A stretch of DNA of 64,000 nt from Sedimenticola thiotaurini (GTDB taxonomy: Bacteria; Pseudomonadota; Gammaproteobacteria; Chromatiales; Chromatiaceae). Below the pieces are notes generated by a model, which saw only the letters and a list, made by a program, of their open reading frames with translations, did not search any database and had not been told where the DNA came from. The DNA is taken from NCBI RefSeq assembly GCF_001007875.1, contig NZ_CP011412.1, positions 806,001 through 870,000 on the forward strand, written 5' to 3'. This document shows positions 1-10,552 of the stretch, piece by piece. Numbering within the stretch: the first letter of the stretch is position 1; each line of letters opens with the position of its first letter. A program made the position numbers and the translations under genes.

Positions 1-2
1 AT

Positions 3-1820
3 CAGCGTCTGGTTGCCGCCTGTCATCTTGAAGCCCTGAATGAAGCGGATACAGAGGCCTATATCAAGCATCGTCTGGACCGGGTAGGCTGGAAAAATGA
101 CCCCCAGATTGATCAGGGAGTCTATCCTCTGGTTTATCAATTCAGTAAAGGGGTTCCGCGCCGAATTAATCTGGTCTGTAGCCGTTTCCTGCTCCACGGC
201 TGCGTGGAAGAGAAACATCGCATTCGTGTGGCAGATGTGCGAACGGTGGTTGAGGAGTTGCAGCATGAGCAACTCGCACCTGTCGGTTTCAAGGCCGACC
301 TGCCGCCCTTGCCCCAGGATGAAGAGCCGCTTGAGCCTGATTCGGATATGGAGCCGGATGTTAATGAGGAACAGCCGGCGGCTATGGCGGCACAGGAAGA
401 GCTGTCGGTTAAGGCTGTCGATACCGGAAAAAGCAATCCATCTGTTCAGGAGGCACCTGTTGCCACCAAGACACCAGCAGCCGCCCCGATTAAACCTCTG
501 GATGGAGTGGCTGATCTGAGCTCACTGGAGAATCAGAAACGTCAAGATGCGGTTACTTCCTCACCTGTTCCTGATGATGTGGAAGAAGATGTTATCCAGG
601 AGAACTATTTCTCCCTCTCTGAAGCAGTAGATCTCCCTTCCGAACCGGTACCGATCAAGAAGCCAGCAGAGCCGAGAGTTAAGCCGCGTGGTGGCTATGG
701 TGACCGTTTTGCCAGTGTCAAGCTGAACGAGCCGGCTAGTGCCAACAAAACTCACTACTACAATCAATACCGGTCTGATTCCCGCTCTTCCGGTGCCGGC
801 TCCAGAAAGTGGAGCCGGTTGTCCGTTGCATTACTGATCCTGATTGCGGCATTCACCATTGCCGCGGCGGTTTACCTGCTTGGTCCTCAACTGCTCGATG
901 AGCGTGTGTCAAAAAACGATCAGGAACCGAATCAACCAGCTGCTGTGGTTAATGGGCATCAGGCTGCTGATCAATCCGTATCCCAACCGGCCGGGACAGA
1001 GACCGGGAATGGGGATGCAGAGAGTGCACAGCCAGTCACCCCGGAGGAGGTAGCCAGAGCTGATGTTGCCTCTGCTACCAGCGAATTGAAACAGCAGGAG
1101 ACCCGCTCTTCCATTGATCCAGTTACTCAAACTTTGCTGAATAGCGAGACCGTGCTGACTGAAAAAAAAACAGCGCCCGAGGTTGAGTTAAGTGACGTTT
1201 CTCCACTGACAGACAGAGATGATGTGGAGGAGGCCCTAACCAGGGTCTCATTAGCGGTGGATCAGAGTGCTGACAGCGGAAAGATCGCGTTGGCTTCCCA
1301 AACCTTTGCAGCTAAAAACCAGAAGCAGAACGCGGCAGTAGAAGAGATAGTGACTGCCTCTCTCTCATCAGGGGCTGTGTCTGCCGCAGGGGATAGGGGC
1401 GCCGAGACGCCGCTTCCCGATACAACACATACTCTTGCGCACGATGCGTCCCCTGAATCGGCTATTGAACCTGATATGCAATCAAAAGTATTCTTCCGTT
1501 CCGATAGCACATTTATTCAGGACGAATACAAAGAGCAGTTATCCCAGCTTGCGGCGTGGCTGCAACGACACCAGGGGAGTGTGGTTCGTATCGTCGGCTA
1601 TGCCGATAGTCTGGGTGACGCCGCCTATAACCAAGCGCTCTCCCTGAAACGGGCCCAGGCTGTAGCGGCTTACCTGGAGAGCAAGAATGTCGATGACAGC
1701 CGCTTCCGTATTGAGGGGAGGGGTAGTTATTCAAATACGGACAGCCTCGCCGGCACGGTGGGTGGTGAGCGGCGATCACAGCGACTGGTGGAAGTTACAG
1801 CTGGTCCGCTGACTGACTAA
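3..1820 (+). CDS. GspA/ExeA-type AAA ATPase with membrane anchor and OmpA domain (5' partial)
   Basis: The reading frame is open from the window edge, so the start lies outside. The first ~90 residues match the C-terminal end of the ExeA/GspA AAA module, with the motif GVPRRINLVCSRFLLHG and the preceding lid helices. A Pro/Glu-rich, low-complexity cytoplasmic linker follows. One hydrophobic segment (bases ~819-885) is preceded by Arg/Lys, giving a single-pass inner-membrane protein. A long periplasmic linker leads to a C-terminal OmpA-like peptidoglycan-binding domain (bases ~1485-1806) with the GYADS and RAQAVAAYL motifs. In the GspA family the ATPase works with a peptidoglycan-binding part to help secretion complexes cross the wall; here the binding module is OmpA-like. 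The first GTG inside the window (204) is not the true start because the upstream codons encode conserved sequence. The exact role is unknown. Confidence 0.85.
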   Translation, partial: QRLVAACHLEALNEADTEAYIKHRLDRVGWKNDPQIDQGVYPLVYQFSKGVPRRINLVCSRFLLHGCVEEKHRIRVADVRTVVEELQHEQLAPVGFKADLPPLPQDEEPLEPDSDMEPDVNEEQPAAMAAQEELSVKAVDTGKSNPSVQEAPVATKTPAAAPIKPLDGVADLSSLENQKRQDAVTSSPVPDDVEEDVIQENYFSLSEAVDLPSEPVPIKKPAEPRVKPRGGYGDRFASVKLNEPASANKTHYYNQYRSDSRSSGAGSRKWSRLSVALLILIAAFTIAAAVYLLGPQLLDERVSKNDQEPNQPAAVVNGHQAADQSVSQPAGTETGNGDAESAQPVTPEEVARADVASATSELKQQETRSSIDPVTQTLLNSETVLTEKKTAPEVELSDVSPLTDRDDVEEALTRVSLAVDQSADSGKIALASQTFAAKNQKQNAAVEEIVTASLSSGAVSAAGDRGAETPLPDTTHTLAHDASPESAIEPDMQSKVFFRSDSTFIQDEYKEQLSQLAAWLQRHQGSVVRIVGYADSLGDAAYNQALSLKRAQAVAAYLESKNVDDSRFRIEGRGSYSNTDSLAGTVGGERRSQRLVEVTAGPLTD

Positions 1821-1887
1821 CCTGTTCTATATGGATATTTTCTTCTGTCCTCCGCGCGACATACTATTTTTATCCGAGTGATATGGC

Positions 1888-4140
1888 ATGAGTGATACGC
1901 AAGTCGGGGTCTTGCCTAAATTTCACCCGCTGATTAAAGATTATCAGGCAGAAGTGGATACTTTTCTCCACAAAGGATTGGTGCGCCTGTTCCAGGAAGT
2001 TGAGCCGGTAATGATCGATTTTGCCAGCAAGGCTGAAACAGATAATGCACAGCTTCTCTTTTTTGATGCTATTACCCAGGTACAGAACCTCAGCGAGCAG
2101 GTCACAGACTCCTTTTTGACCACCTTACATAAGGGGTTCTCCGCATTCTCCAATTGTCGGCCAATCGAGTATCCCAGACCTATTATTGAGGCGGAAGATA
2201 CGTCAAAAATCGAAATTGTTGAAAACCAGGACCTGGAGATCCATATTGCCATACAGTCGATGATTACCCGGTCAAAAGATAAAAATCATCAGGCACTTTA
2301 TCAACTGGGTCAGCGATTGGCGGTGATTCAGCAGGGGAAAAAACTGAGGGACCAGGATATACCGGCCAGCCCCGAACACGTCAGCACCACATTCCAGACC
2401 GCTTCCGACCTATTTGGGCTGGAGCAGAAACTACTCCTCATACTCTACGTATTATTTGAAAAATGCGTGTTAAAAGAGATCGGAACGCTCTACGCCTGCA
2501 TCAACAAGATGCTTTCCGATGCAGGTATTTATCCCCATCTACCCCCTACCATCACCCGCTATAAAGATAGCAGCCGATCCGACGGAAACGGGTCTGCCCA
2601 GGATGGTGAAAGTGCGCAGCAGCAAGCGTCTCAAGCGAGCAGCAGTTCAGACCTGCGGACCGAACCTCTGACCAATGAGGACTTTTTGGTTGGCAAAGAG
2701 GTATTCAACACCATTCTGTCCATGTTGACAGAAAGGCGTCATGCCGATCCCCGTTTCAGGAATCACCCGGAGTACGCCCCGGATGGCAATCTGGAGCAGC
2801 TCAGATCCAGCCCGGAACTGGTCACCGCCATCAATCAGTTGCATACGCCGGTTGAGTTCGATATGGGGGTATACGCTGATACAGCGGCGGATGATCTCAG
2901 CCCGAATGACAGGAGCGCAGCGGCGATAGATTATCTGCAGAAGCGCATTACCAGTGAACGGGAGAATCTATTCAGTGAACTGGACGAAAACACCATCCCT
3001 ACTGCCGATCTGGATACCATTGAACTGGTGGGAATGCTGTTTGAACATGTGCTGGATGATCCGGATCTTGCCAGCCTGACCAAAACGGTGATATGCCACC
3101 TGCACACACCTTATCTCAAGGTGGCCATTATCGACCGGGAATTTCTCACCAACCCGGACCATATCGCCCGAAAACTGCTCAACCTGGTGGTTAATGCGGG
3201 GCGGCGCTGGGTTGACGAGAATAACGTCGATGCCGGTATCTACCACACCATGCGCGACATGATCCATAGCATCATGCGCGACTTCAAGGATGACATTTCT
3301 CTCTTTGATCGCTGCTACAGTGAATTTCTCGATCATCTGCGAGCACTGGAACATAGAACACGGTTACTGGAAGAGCGGACCCGGGAGGCGACCCGGGGCA
3401 AGGATAGGCTGGAGTATGCCCGGTTACGTGCCGATGAGATTATGCATCAGCATTGTGATGGAGTACGTTTTCATCCGGTCCTGTGGCAGTTTCTTTCGGT
3501 TGTCTGGAAAAACTACATGACTCTGTTGCTGCTTCGGGATCAGGAGATCGAGCGGCGTAAAGAGTGGCGCAGTGTTCTGATGGTGATCAATAGCGTCATC
3601 AAGATCAATAACGGTTATGGTGATGCCCTGACAGCACAGTGGTTAAAGCACGCCTGGCCCCGTCTCAGAAAGAACATTGAATCCGGTCTGGATTTTCTTG
3701 GCAATACCAATCCAAGTGAGTACGTCGCCTTTAAAAAGACGATCGCTGAACTGCAGCAGGCCCGGCAATCGGAGCCGTCCGAAAAGGTCGTGGTGCGCCC
3801 CGTTACCGAGACCAAAAAGCGCAAAGCCAAATCTGCAGAAGCCGCCCGCTCGGCCACCCTGCGCAAATTCCTGGAGCAGGCGCAGCAGACAGAAATTGGC
3901 ACCTGGTTCGAATTCAGCGAGCCTGATGGCAGCCTGCGGCGGGTAAAACTCTCCTGGTACAGCCCGGTGACAAACAACCATATGTTTCTCGATCGGTTCG
4001 GGTCAAAGGCGTTTGTTATTCCGACAGATGTCCTTGTTCAACGGCTGGCCAACGGAACTGCGTACACCGTCGAACCGAACCGTTTTCCGTTTGTCGACCA
4101 GGCATTGCAGAAGATATACCGCCTGTTACGCAAGGAGTAG
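1888..4140 (+). CDS. DUF1631 family protein
   Basis: A 750-residue soluble protein that I recognise as the DUF1631 family, large proteobacterial proteins without an established function that are sometimes mislabelled thymidine phosphorylase. The N-terminal half is helical, with a Ser/Gln-rich linker around residues 230-255. The C-terminal part has a basic stretch rich in Lys and Ala, then a compact beta-rich end starting near the motif GTWFEFSEPDG, which resembles the PilZ-like tail of this family. The start is an ATG 67 bases after the preceding stop. Its stop codon directly abuts the stop of the convergent AraC-type gene, with no spacer. Family assignment is firm; function is not known. A link to c-di-GMP through the tail would be inference. 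Confidence 0.85.
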   Translation: MSDTQVGVLPKFHPLIKDYQAEVDTFLHKGLVRLFQEVEPVMIDFASKAETDNAQLLFFDAITQVQNLSEQVTDSFLTTLHKGFSAFSNCRPIEYPRPIIEAEDTSKIEIVENQDLEIHIAIQSMITRSKDKNHQALYQLGQRLAVIQQGKKLRDQDIPASPEHVSTTFQTASDLFGLEQKLLLILYVLFEKCVLKEIGTLYACINKMLSDAGIYPHLPPTITRYKDSSRSDGNGSAQDGESAQQQASQASSSSDLRTEPLTNEDFLVGKEVFNTILSMLTERRHADPRFRNHPEYAPDGNLEQLRSSPELVTAINQLHTPVEFDMGVYADTAADDLSPNDRSAAAIDYLQKRITSERENLFSELDENTIPTADLDTIELVGMLFEHVLDDPDLASLTKTVICHLHTPYLKVAIIDREFLTNPDHIARKLLNLVVNAGRRWVDENNVDAGIYHTMRDMIHSIMRDFKDDISLFDRCYSEFLDHLRALEHRTRLLEERTREATRGKDRLEYARLRADEIMHQHCDGVRFHPVLWQFLSVVWKNYMTLLLLRDQEIERRKEWRSVLMVINSVIKINNGYGDALTAQWLKHAWPRLRKNIESGLDFLGNTNPSEYVAFKKTIAELQQARQSEPSEKVVVRPVTETKKRKAKSAEAARSATLRKFLEQAQQTEIGTWFEFSEPDGSLRRVKLSWYSPVTNNHMFLDRFGSKAFVIPTDVLVQRLANGTAYTVEPNRFPFVDQALQKIYRLLRKE

Positions 4141-5130
4141 CTACCGGCAGTGCTGGACATGACTGAAAACAGTCCGGTATTGCTGCGGTGACATTCCGGT
4201 GGTGCGTTTGAACAGTTTCATGAATGAACTACTGTCCTCATAGCCCACCTGTCGGGTGATCTGTTCAATCGGTATCTGGCTCGATTCCAGAATTTTTTTC
4301 GCTCTCTCAATGCGCAACGACTGCAGGTAGGCCAGGGGGCTGTCTCCAGTCGCCTGTTTGAAGCGCCGTTTAAAGGTGCGGGGAGCCATGCCGCAACGTT
4401 CCCCCAGTCGATCGATACTAATTTTCTCCGCCAGGTGACTCTCCATCCACTCCTGGGCGGAGAGAATCTGTGCATCCTGATGATATTTCTGGCCCTGGCT
4501 GGTAGTGAAGGCGGCCTGGGAGTGCTGTTTCCGTTCTATCACCAGTGCCTTGGCGGTCTGCAGGGCTAGCTCCTGTCCTGCATGCTGTTGTATCAGAAGC
4601 AGTGACAGGTCCAGCCAGGCACTGCCACCGGCAGCACATAACAGATCCACCTCGTTGGTAATCAGTTGCGCCGGTTTGAGTATTACCCGGGGATAACGCT
4701 GTCTGAACTGGTCGATGTAACCCCAATGGGTGGTGGCCTGTTTGCCATCCAGCAGACCGGTTTCTGCCAACAGAAAACTGCCGGTGCAGCTACTGACAAT
4801 CTGGCTGCCGGTGGCATGCATCTCCCGCAACCAGTCGATGGCGTTACGGTTACTCTCTAAGGTCCGGTCAATGTCGGCGCCGATAGGGGGTATGAAGACA
4901 ATATCGCTCTCCCTAATCGATGCAAAACAGAGATCCGGTTGCAGCGTCAGTCTATTTAAACAGCGAATCGGCCGTTGTTGCTCTGCCGCCAACTGGACCT
5001 GGAAGCGGCTTGCCGGCGGCTGGTTGTGTACCCTGTTCCAGGTGACACCCACCAGGCTGAACAGGTCCAATACCCCGGTAATCACCGAAGAGAAGGCGTA
5101 ATCAAAGCAGAGTAGGGTAATTTTTTTCAT
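4141..5130 (-). CDS. GlxA-type AraC family transcriptional regulator
   Basis: A 329-residue regulator with two parts. Residues ~1-190 form a DJ-1/PfpI-like domain carrying the nucleophile-elbow-like motif SCTGSFLLAETG. Residues ~225-325 form the AraC helix-turn-helix pair, with MAPRTFKRRFKQATGDSP and the second helix ending TTGMSPQQYR. GlxA-type regulators sense small molecules through the PfpI-like domain and usually act on neighbouring catabolic genes. This one is divergent from fadH with ~120 bases between starts, and a 16-base palindrome lies in that gap, so control of fadH is a reasonable inference. The ligand cannot be read from the sequence. Confidence 0.88.
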   Translation of the reverse strand: MKKITLLCFDYAFSSVITGVLDLFSLVGVTWNRVHNQPPASRFQVQLAAEQQRPIRCLNRLTLQPDLCFASIRESDIVFIPPIGADIDRTLESNRNAIDWLREMHATGSQIVSSCTGSFLLAETGLLDGKQATTHWGYIDQFRQRYPRVILKPAQLITNEVDLLCAAGGSAWLDLSLLLIQQHAGQELALQTAKALVIERKQHSQAAFTTSQGQKYHQDAQILSAQEWMESHLAEKISIDRLGERCGMAPRTFKRRFKQATGDSPLAYLQSLRIERAKKILESSQIPIEQITRQVGYEDSSSFMKLFKRTTGMSPQQYRTVFSHVQHCR

Positions 5131-5163
5131 CGGCAGTACGGTTTGGCATATATCGCCACCTAT

Positions 5164-7288
<2,125 letters not shown>

Positions 7289-7296
7289 ACGGCCTA

Positions 7297-7989
7297 TCAG
7301 GCCTCGTAGGATTTCAGGGCTTCAATATCCAGTACGGTAATCGCCCCATATTTCACGTCCAGGATTTTTTTGGATTGCAGCACGTGCAGGGCCTGGTTGA
7401 CCCGCTGACGGGAGATTCCAGATAGATTTCCCAGCTCCTCCTGGGATATCTCCAACTTGTAGTGCATGCCTGGATAGAGTTCGTAATTGAACATGGAGGC
7501 CAGCGAGCGGGCGACCCGCGCCTCCGGGGATAACAGGCGGTCATACTCCATATAACCGATGAACTGTCCCAGGCGTTCGTTAAAGTGAGTCAGCAGGAAA
7601 TGGTTGAAGCTGATGCTCTCCTCCAGCAGGGCAAAAAAAGTGTCAGCGGGCATAAAGGCGATACGGGATGGTCGCAGAGCCACAATGTCATATCGCCTGG
7701 GCTCGCGCTTCAGCAATGCACCCTCGCCAAACCAGCTCCCGGACGGGATACCGGTAATAAAGGATATCTGTTTTCCGGAACGGGATTCACAGGATATCTT
7801 TGCCAGTCCATCGACGATGCCTACCCACTCCTCCGCTGGAGAGCCTTTGCGGCGAATGATCTCTCCGGCCTTGTATCTCTGCTCATACAGTGTCTCCCTG
7901 ACCCTTTGCTGCTGGGCCACTGAAAGGCCCTCCAGCCAGGGGCTTTTTACGAGAAACTGCTCAAGCGTTTGCATGGCCTCAAATGTCAT
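7297..7989 (-). CDS. Crp/Fnr family transcriptional regulator
   Basis: A 230-residue protein with a cyclic-nucleotide-binding-like beta roll (residues ~15-135, motif GSWFGEGALLKREPRRYDIVAL) and a C-terminal winged helix (ISQEELGNLSGISRQRVNQAL). It lacks the N-terminal cysteine cluster of oxygen-sensing FNR; its only cysteine is in the beta-roll part, so an Fe-S sensor is unlikely. The effector is unknown. The first ATG (7989) and a second one five codons in (7974) are both possible starts, and neither has a strong ribosome-binding site. Two palindromes sit at and just upstream of the start, suggesting autoregulation. It is divergent from the small hypothetical gene at 8193 and convergent with fadH. 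Confidence 0.9.
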   Translation of the reverse strand: MTFEAMQTLEQFLVKSPWLEGLSVAQQQRVRETLYEQRYKAGEIIRRKGSPAEEWVGIVDGLAKISCESRSGKQISFITGIPSGSWFGEGALLKREPRRYDIVALRPSRIAFMPADTFFALLEESISFNHFLLTHFNERLGQFIGYMEYDRLLSPEARVARSLASMFNYELYPGMHYKLEISQEELGNLSGISRQRVNQALHVLQSKKILDVKYGAITVLDIEALKSYEA

Positions 7990-7999
7990 CTGAATGACA
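7984..7999. promoter_or_regulatory. Palindrome TGTCAT-CTGA-ATGACA overlapping the Crp/Fnr start
   Basis: A perfect 16-base inverted repeat that includes the first ATG of the Crp/Fnr gene (complement of 7987-7989). Read as TGTCA-N6-TGACA, it has the 5+6+5 architecture of Crp/Fnr family operators. A position over the start codon fits autorepression. Binding by this regulator is inferred. Confidence 0.45.
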
Positions 8000-8016
8000 G
8001 ATAATTGAAAATCGAG

Positions 8017-8031
8017 TTGTTATCATAACAA
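8017..8031. promoter_or_regulatory. Palindrome TTGTTAT-C-ATAACAA upstream of Crp/Fnr
   Basis: A perfect 15-base palindrome with a single central base, about 32 bases (near three helical turns) from the centre of the start-codon palindrome. It lies in the AT-rich divergent region between the Crp/Fnr gene and the hypothetical gene at 8193 and could act on either promoter. Confidence 0.35.
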
Positions 8032-8192
8032 AATCCCATGGAATGAAATATTGACATGTGAATAGTAGAAAAAACAATAATAATATAATAAAAACAATAA
8101 GATATAAGGCGTCGGCCCTTCTCGCCTGAGAGCTGTTGTGTAGACGTTGAAGCGGGCCGTGATCGATGGCGAATTCTACGGAGCATTGTGAT

Positions 8193-8576
8193 ATGTCTGC
8201 AAATATGAGTTTATCAGTTGTCAATGAAACTACGGCATTTGTTTCCACTCATCCGGCTGCACACAATGACGTGCCTGGCGCAACGGACGTTACAGCAGTC
8301 CAGATTCCCGATGCCTGCTGGGAGCCGGTGGATTTTCTTGATGACGATGAAAACGGCGTTCCCAGCCAATTGCTGGCAACTCTCTATGTGAATGCCTGCC
8401 CCATGCATTTCGAGGCTTACCTGGTGGATGAGAACGGTGAGATCTGTGACCCCCGGCACCAGGAGTCGATCAACTTGATGAAGACGGCACTGCGGGATGA
8501 TGAGCCCTGGAAAAGTTTTCACTATGCCGGGCACGATTACGTCATGATCGCTATCCCTTTTGGCAAGAGTCGCTGA
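8193..8576 (+). CDS. Hypothetical acidic small protein
   Basis: A 127-residue protein that I do not recognise. The start at 8193 is preferred over an ATG nine codons upstream because GGAG lies nine bases before it. The first ~40 residues are polar and probably flexible. The rest looks like a small alpha/beta domain with the motifs ACWEPVDFLDDDENGVP, LATLYVNACPMHFEAYLVD and SFHYAGHDYVMIAIPFG. There is no signal peptide or membrane segment. Two cysteines (in ACWE and NACP) and a third in GEICDPRH could bind metal or form a disulfide, but nothing shows that. It is divergent from the Crp/Fnr gene, shares its AT-rich palindrome-bearing upstream region, and is followed by a good terminator, so it is probably monocistronic. 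Confidence 0.7.
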   Translation: MSANMSLSVVNETTAFVSTHPAAHNDVPGATDVTAVQIPDACWEPVDFLDDDENGVPSQLLATLYVNACPMHFEAYLVDENGEICDPRHQESINLMKTALRDDEPWKSFHYAGHDYVMIAIPFGKSR

Positions 8577-8591
8577 ATAGCCAACCGTCCG

Positions 8592-8634
8592 GGGAACGGC
8601 GTCTGGCGACATGGCTACAACGCCGTTCCCTTTT
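8592..8634 (+). terminator. Intrinsic terminator after hypothetical gene
   Basis: A perfect 11-base stem (GGGAACGGCGT with ACGCCGTTCCC), a 17-base loop and a TTTT tail lie 15 bases after the stop codon. This has the form of a Rho-independent terminator. Confidence 0.8.
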
Positions 8635-8932
8635 CGATCACGATGCCCGTGCATGGGTTCTGTGGTAGTGCAATCGACCCGCAAGAGGAAGGTTATTGCA
8701 CTATCTGGCACTCCCTGTATGACGCAGCCGCTATCCGCCGGTTTGACCTGTCCTGACAGCTGAACTATCAGCCATCTCCCCCAGTGCTCCACCTGTTGAA
8801 GCGGTGTCAGCTGTATCTGTACCCTGAACCCTGTGTATTTCTGGCCGGGGTGCTCTATGCTATGGGTTGAACGGGGCGGCTGCCTACCTCTGTTTAATGA
8901 AGTGGAAGCCCGAATCGCTGAAGGAGCGCGAT
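8635..8932. other. Intergenic stretch before the HDOD gene
   Basis: Apart from the terminator at its left edge, I see no gene in this ~300-base stretch. A minus-strand ORF running through it has no recognisable product and overlaps the real gene at 8193. It should hold the promoter for the HDOD gene, but I could not pick a convincing one. Confidence 0.5.
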
Positions 8933-9916
8933 ATGATCTGCATTAATTGTGGCAGAACCCATCGATATATTAATTCTGCCATTGACCAGGGTATGCACTG
9001 GTTACGTAGCGATGAAGCTACCGGTCTCGGTATCTGTTCGTTCTGCCCCGGGGCGGTTGTCGCCTGGGATCAGGGTGCGCGGGATGTGCGCGACCTGGCA
9101 ACAGCCAAGTGGCAGGTAGAACGTGAATCCGATCTGGCGGGTTGGTTGGTAAGGCATGCAAAACTACCGTCATTACCCCATGTGCTGATAGAGATCTACC
9201 GGGAGTTGGAGTCCAGGGTGGCCGGTATCGATCGTATTATCGATTTGATTGAAACCGATCCGGGACTGACAGCACGCACCCTGCAGATCGGTAACTCCGC
9301 CTATTATGGTATGGGGAAAGAGGTGACCCGGGTAGAGGACGCCATTTTGCGTGTGGGGCCATTTGACCTTTGGGCCCTGCTGATATCCAGCGAAGTGAAA
9401 AGCCTGTTCTTCGGTATTCGCCCGGATCTGATCGACATGAACAGTTTCTGGCGTCACTCCCTGTTCACCGCCTGCGCCTGCCGGGTATTCGCGGAACAAC
9501 AGAGACTGGAGTCAGCGGGAGATCTGTTTGTCGCTGGCTTGCTGCATGATATCGGCAAACTGCTGTTTCTGGAGATGATCCCTATCGAGTATGGGGATGT
9601 GATCAAGCGTTACAAGGGTGGCGATGAAGGTGCTGCACTGGAACTGGAACTGATGGGATTTGATCATGGCGAGTTGGCCGCGCGGCTGTTTGAAAGCTGG
9701 CAGCTGCCGGACCTGTTTGTCGAACTGGCGGGTAATCACCATGGTCCCGATTCATTACCGGGGTCTGCCCGATTACTGGTGCTTCGCAGGGCCAACCAAC
9801 TGGCACACGAGTATCTGGACAATCGAAGCGTCGAGCAGGAGTTACAGACCCCAAGCGAGCCCGCCATGCAATCCATCATCGATCTGTATACCCAACTGAC
9901 TGAACTGGTGGTGTAA
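8933..9916 (+). CDS. HDOD domain protein with N-terminal cysteine motif
   Basis: A 327-residue cytoplasmic protein. The ATG at 8933 is preferred because AAGGAG lies just upstream; TTG and ATG codons further upstream only add residues lacking family character. The N-terminal ~40 residues hold two CxxC pairs (MICINCGR and GICSFCPG), a likely small zinc-binding module. From about residue 65 the HDOD domain follows, with LPSLPHVLIEIYRELE, the IETDPGLTARTLQIGNSAYYG helix-turn, and the HD-type motif GLLHDIGKLLFLE. HDOD proteins act in bacterial signalling, often linked to c-di-GMP, chemotaxis or stress; catalysis is usually not shown. It stands alone between its own promoter region and the DMT transporter gene. 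The output is unknown. Confidence 0.85.
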   Translation: MICINCGRTHRYINSAIDQGMHWLRSDEATGLGICSFCPGAVVAWDQGARDVRDLATAKWQVERESDLAGWLVRHAKLPSLPHVLIEIYRELESRVAGIDRIIDLIETDPGLTARTLQIGNSAYYGMGKEVTRVEDAILRVGPFDLWALLISSEVKSLFFGIRPDLIDMNSFWRHSLFTACACRVFAEQQRLESAGDLFVAGLLHDIGKLLFLEMIPIEYGDVIKRYKGGDEGAALELELMGFDHGELAARLFESWQLPDLFVELAGNHHGPDSLPGSARLLVLRRANQLAHEYLDNRSVEQELQTPSEPAMQSIIDLYTQLTELVV

Positions 9917-10095
9917 ATCCGGGTGAGGGTCCAAAAAGGGAGATCGACCTGTCGCCGGTTGGCGGGAGTTTCAGGGCGTGGTGTACAGAGTGTCCTTTCA
10001 GGAATTGCTGAACCGTTGCCGCGGCAGCGGATAATTTTTATCTCGCCAACCGGATCGGGCGATGATGTTCCTCAAACAGAGCCGACCAGGGAGTC

Positions 10096-10542
10096 ATGAT
10101 GTCATCCAATCTGCTGTTAATTTCACTTGTGGCAGTCGCCGGTGGTGTTGCTGTCGCTTTGCAGGCGCAGTTGATGGGGTTGCTGGATCGGGGGATGGGG
10201 ACCCTGGAGAGCGTCTTCATCACCTATGGCAGCGGCGGCTTAATGGTGGGCCTGATGATGCTCTTTATGCGGGGTGGCAACCTGTCGGCCTGGCACACCG
10301 TGCCCTGGTATGCCTTCCTCTCCGGGGCCATTGGTCTGGTGATCGTGGCCACCATCGGTTTCAGTGTTCCCCGGCTTGGTCTGGTGTCAGCCTTTACCCT
10401 GATTGTGGCCGCCCAGTTCTTCGTTGGGGCGCTTCTGGATCACTACGGTTTTCTGGGCGCCGAAGTGCGGGAGCTTAATCTCCAGAAGGTCCTTGGCATG
10501 CTGGTTCTGCTACTTGGCGTCTGGCTGACGGTACGCAGCTGA
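10096..10542 (+). CDS. DMT family transporter, YdcZ/DUF606 type
   Basis: A 148-residue integral membrane protein with about five transmembrane segments. The repeat pattern LVAVAGGVAVALQAQLMGLLDRG and ATIGFSVPRLGLVSAFTLIVAAQFFVGALLDHYGFLG is typical of the short YdcZ-type half-transporters of the drug/metabolite superfamily, which act as dimers. Its substrate is unknown. AGGGAG lies upstream; two tandem ATGs (10096 and 10099) are both possible starts, the second having the better spacing. It converges on the dioxygenase gene with a 10-base gap. Confidence 0.85.
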   Translation: MMSSNLLLISLVAVAGGVAVALQAQLMGLLDRGMGTLESVFITYGSGGLMVGLMMLFMRGGNLSAWHTVPWYAFLSGAIGLVIVATIGFSVPRLGLVSAFTLIVAAQFFVGALLDHYGFLGAEVRELNLQKVLGMLVLLLGVWLTVRS

Positions 10543-10552
10543 ACAAAACTGA

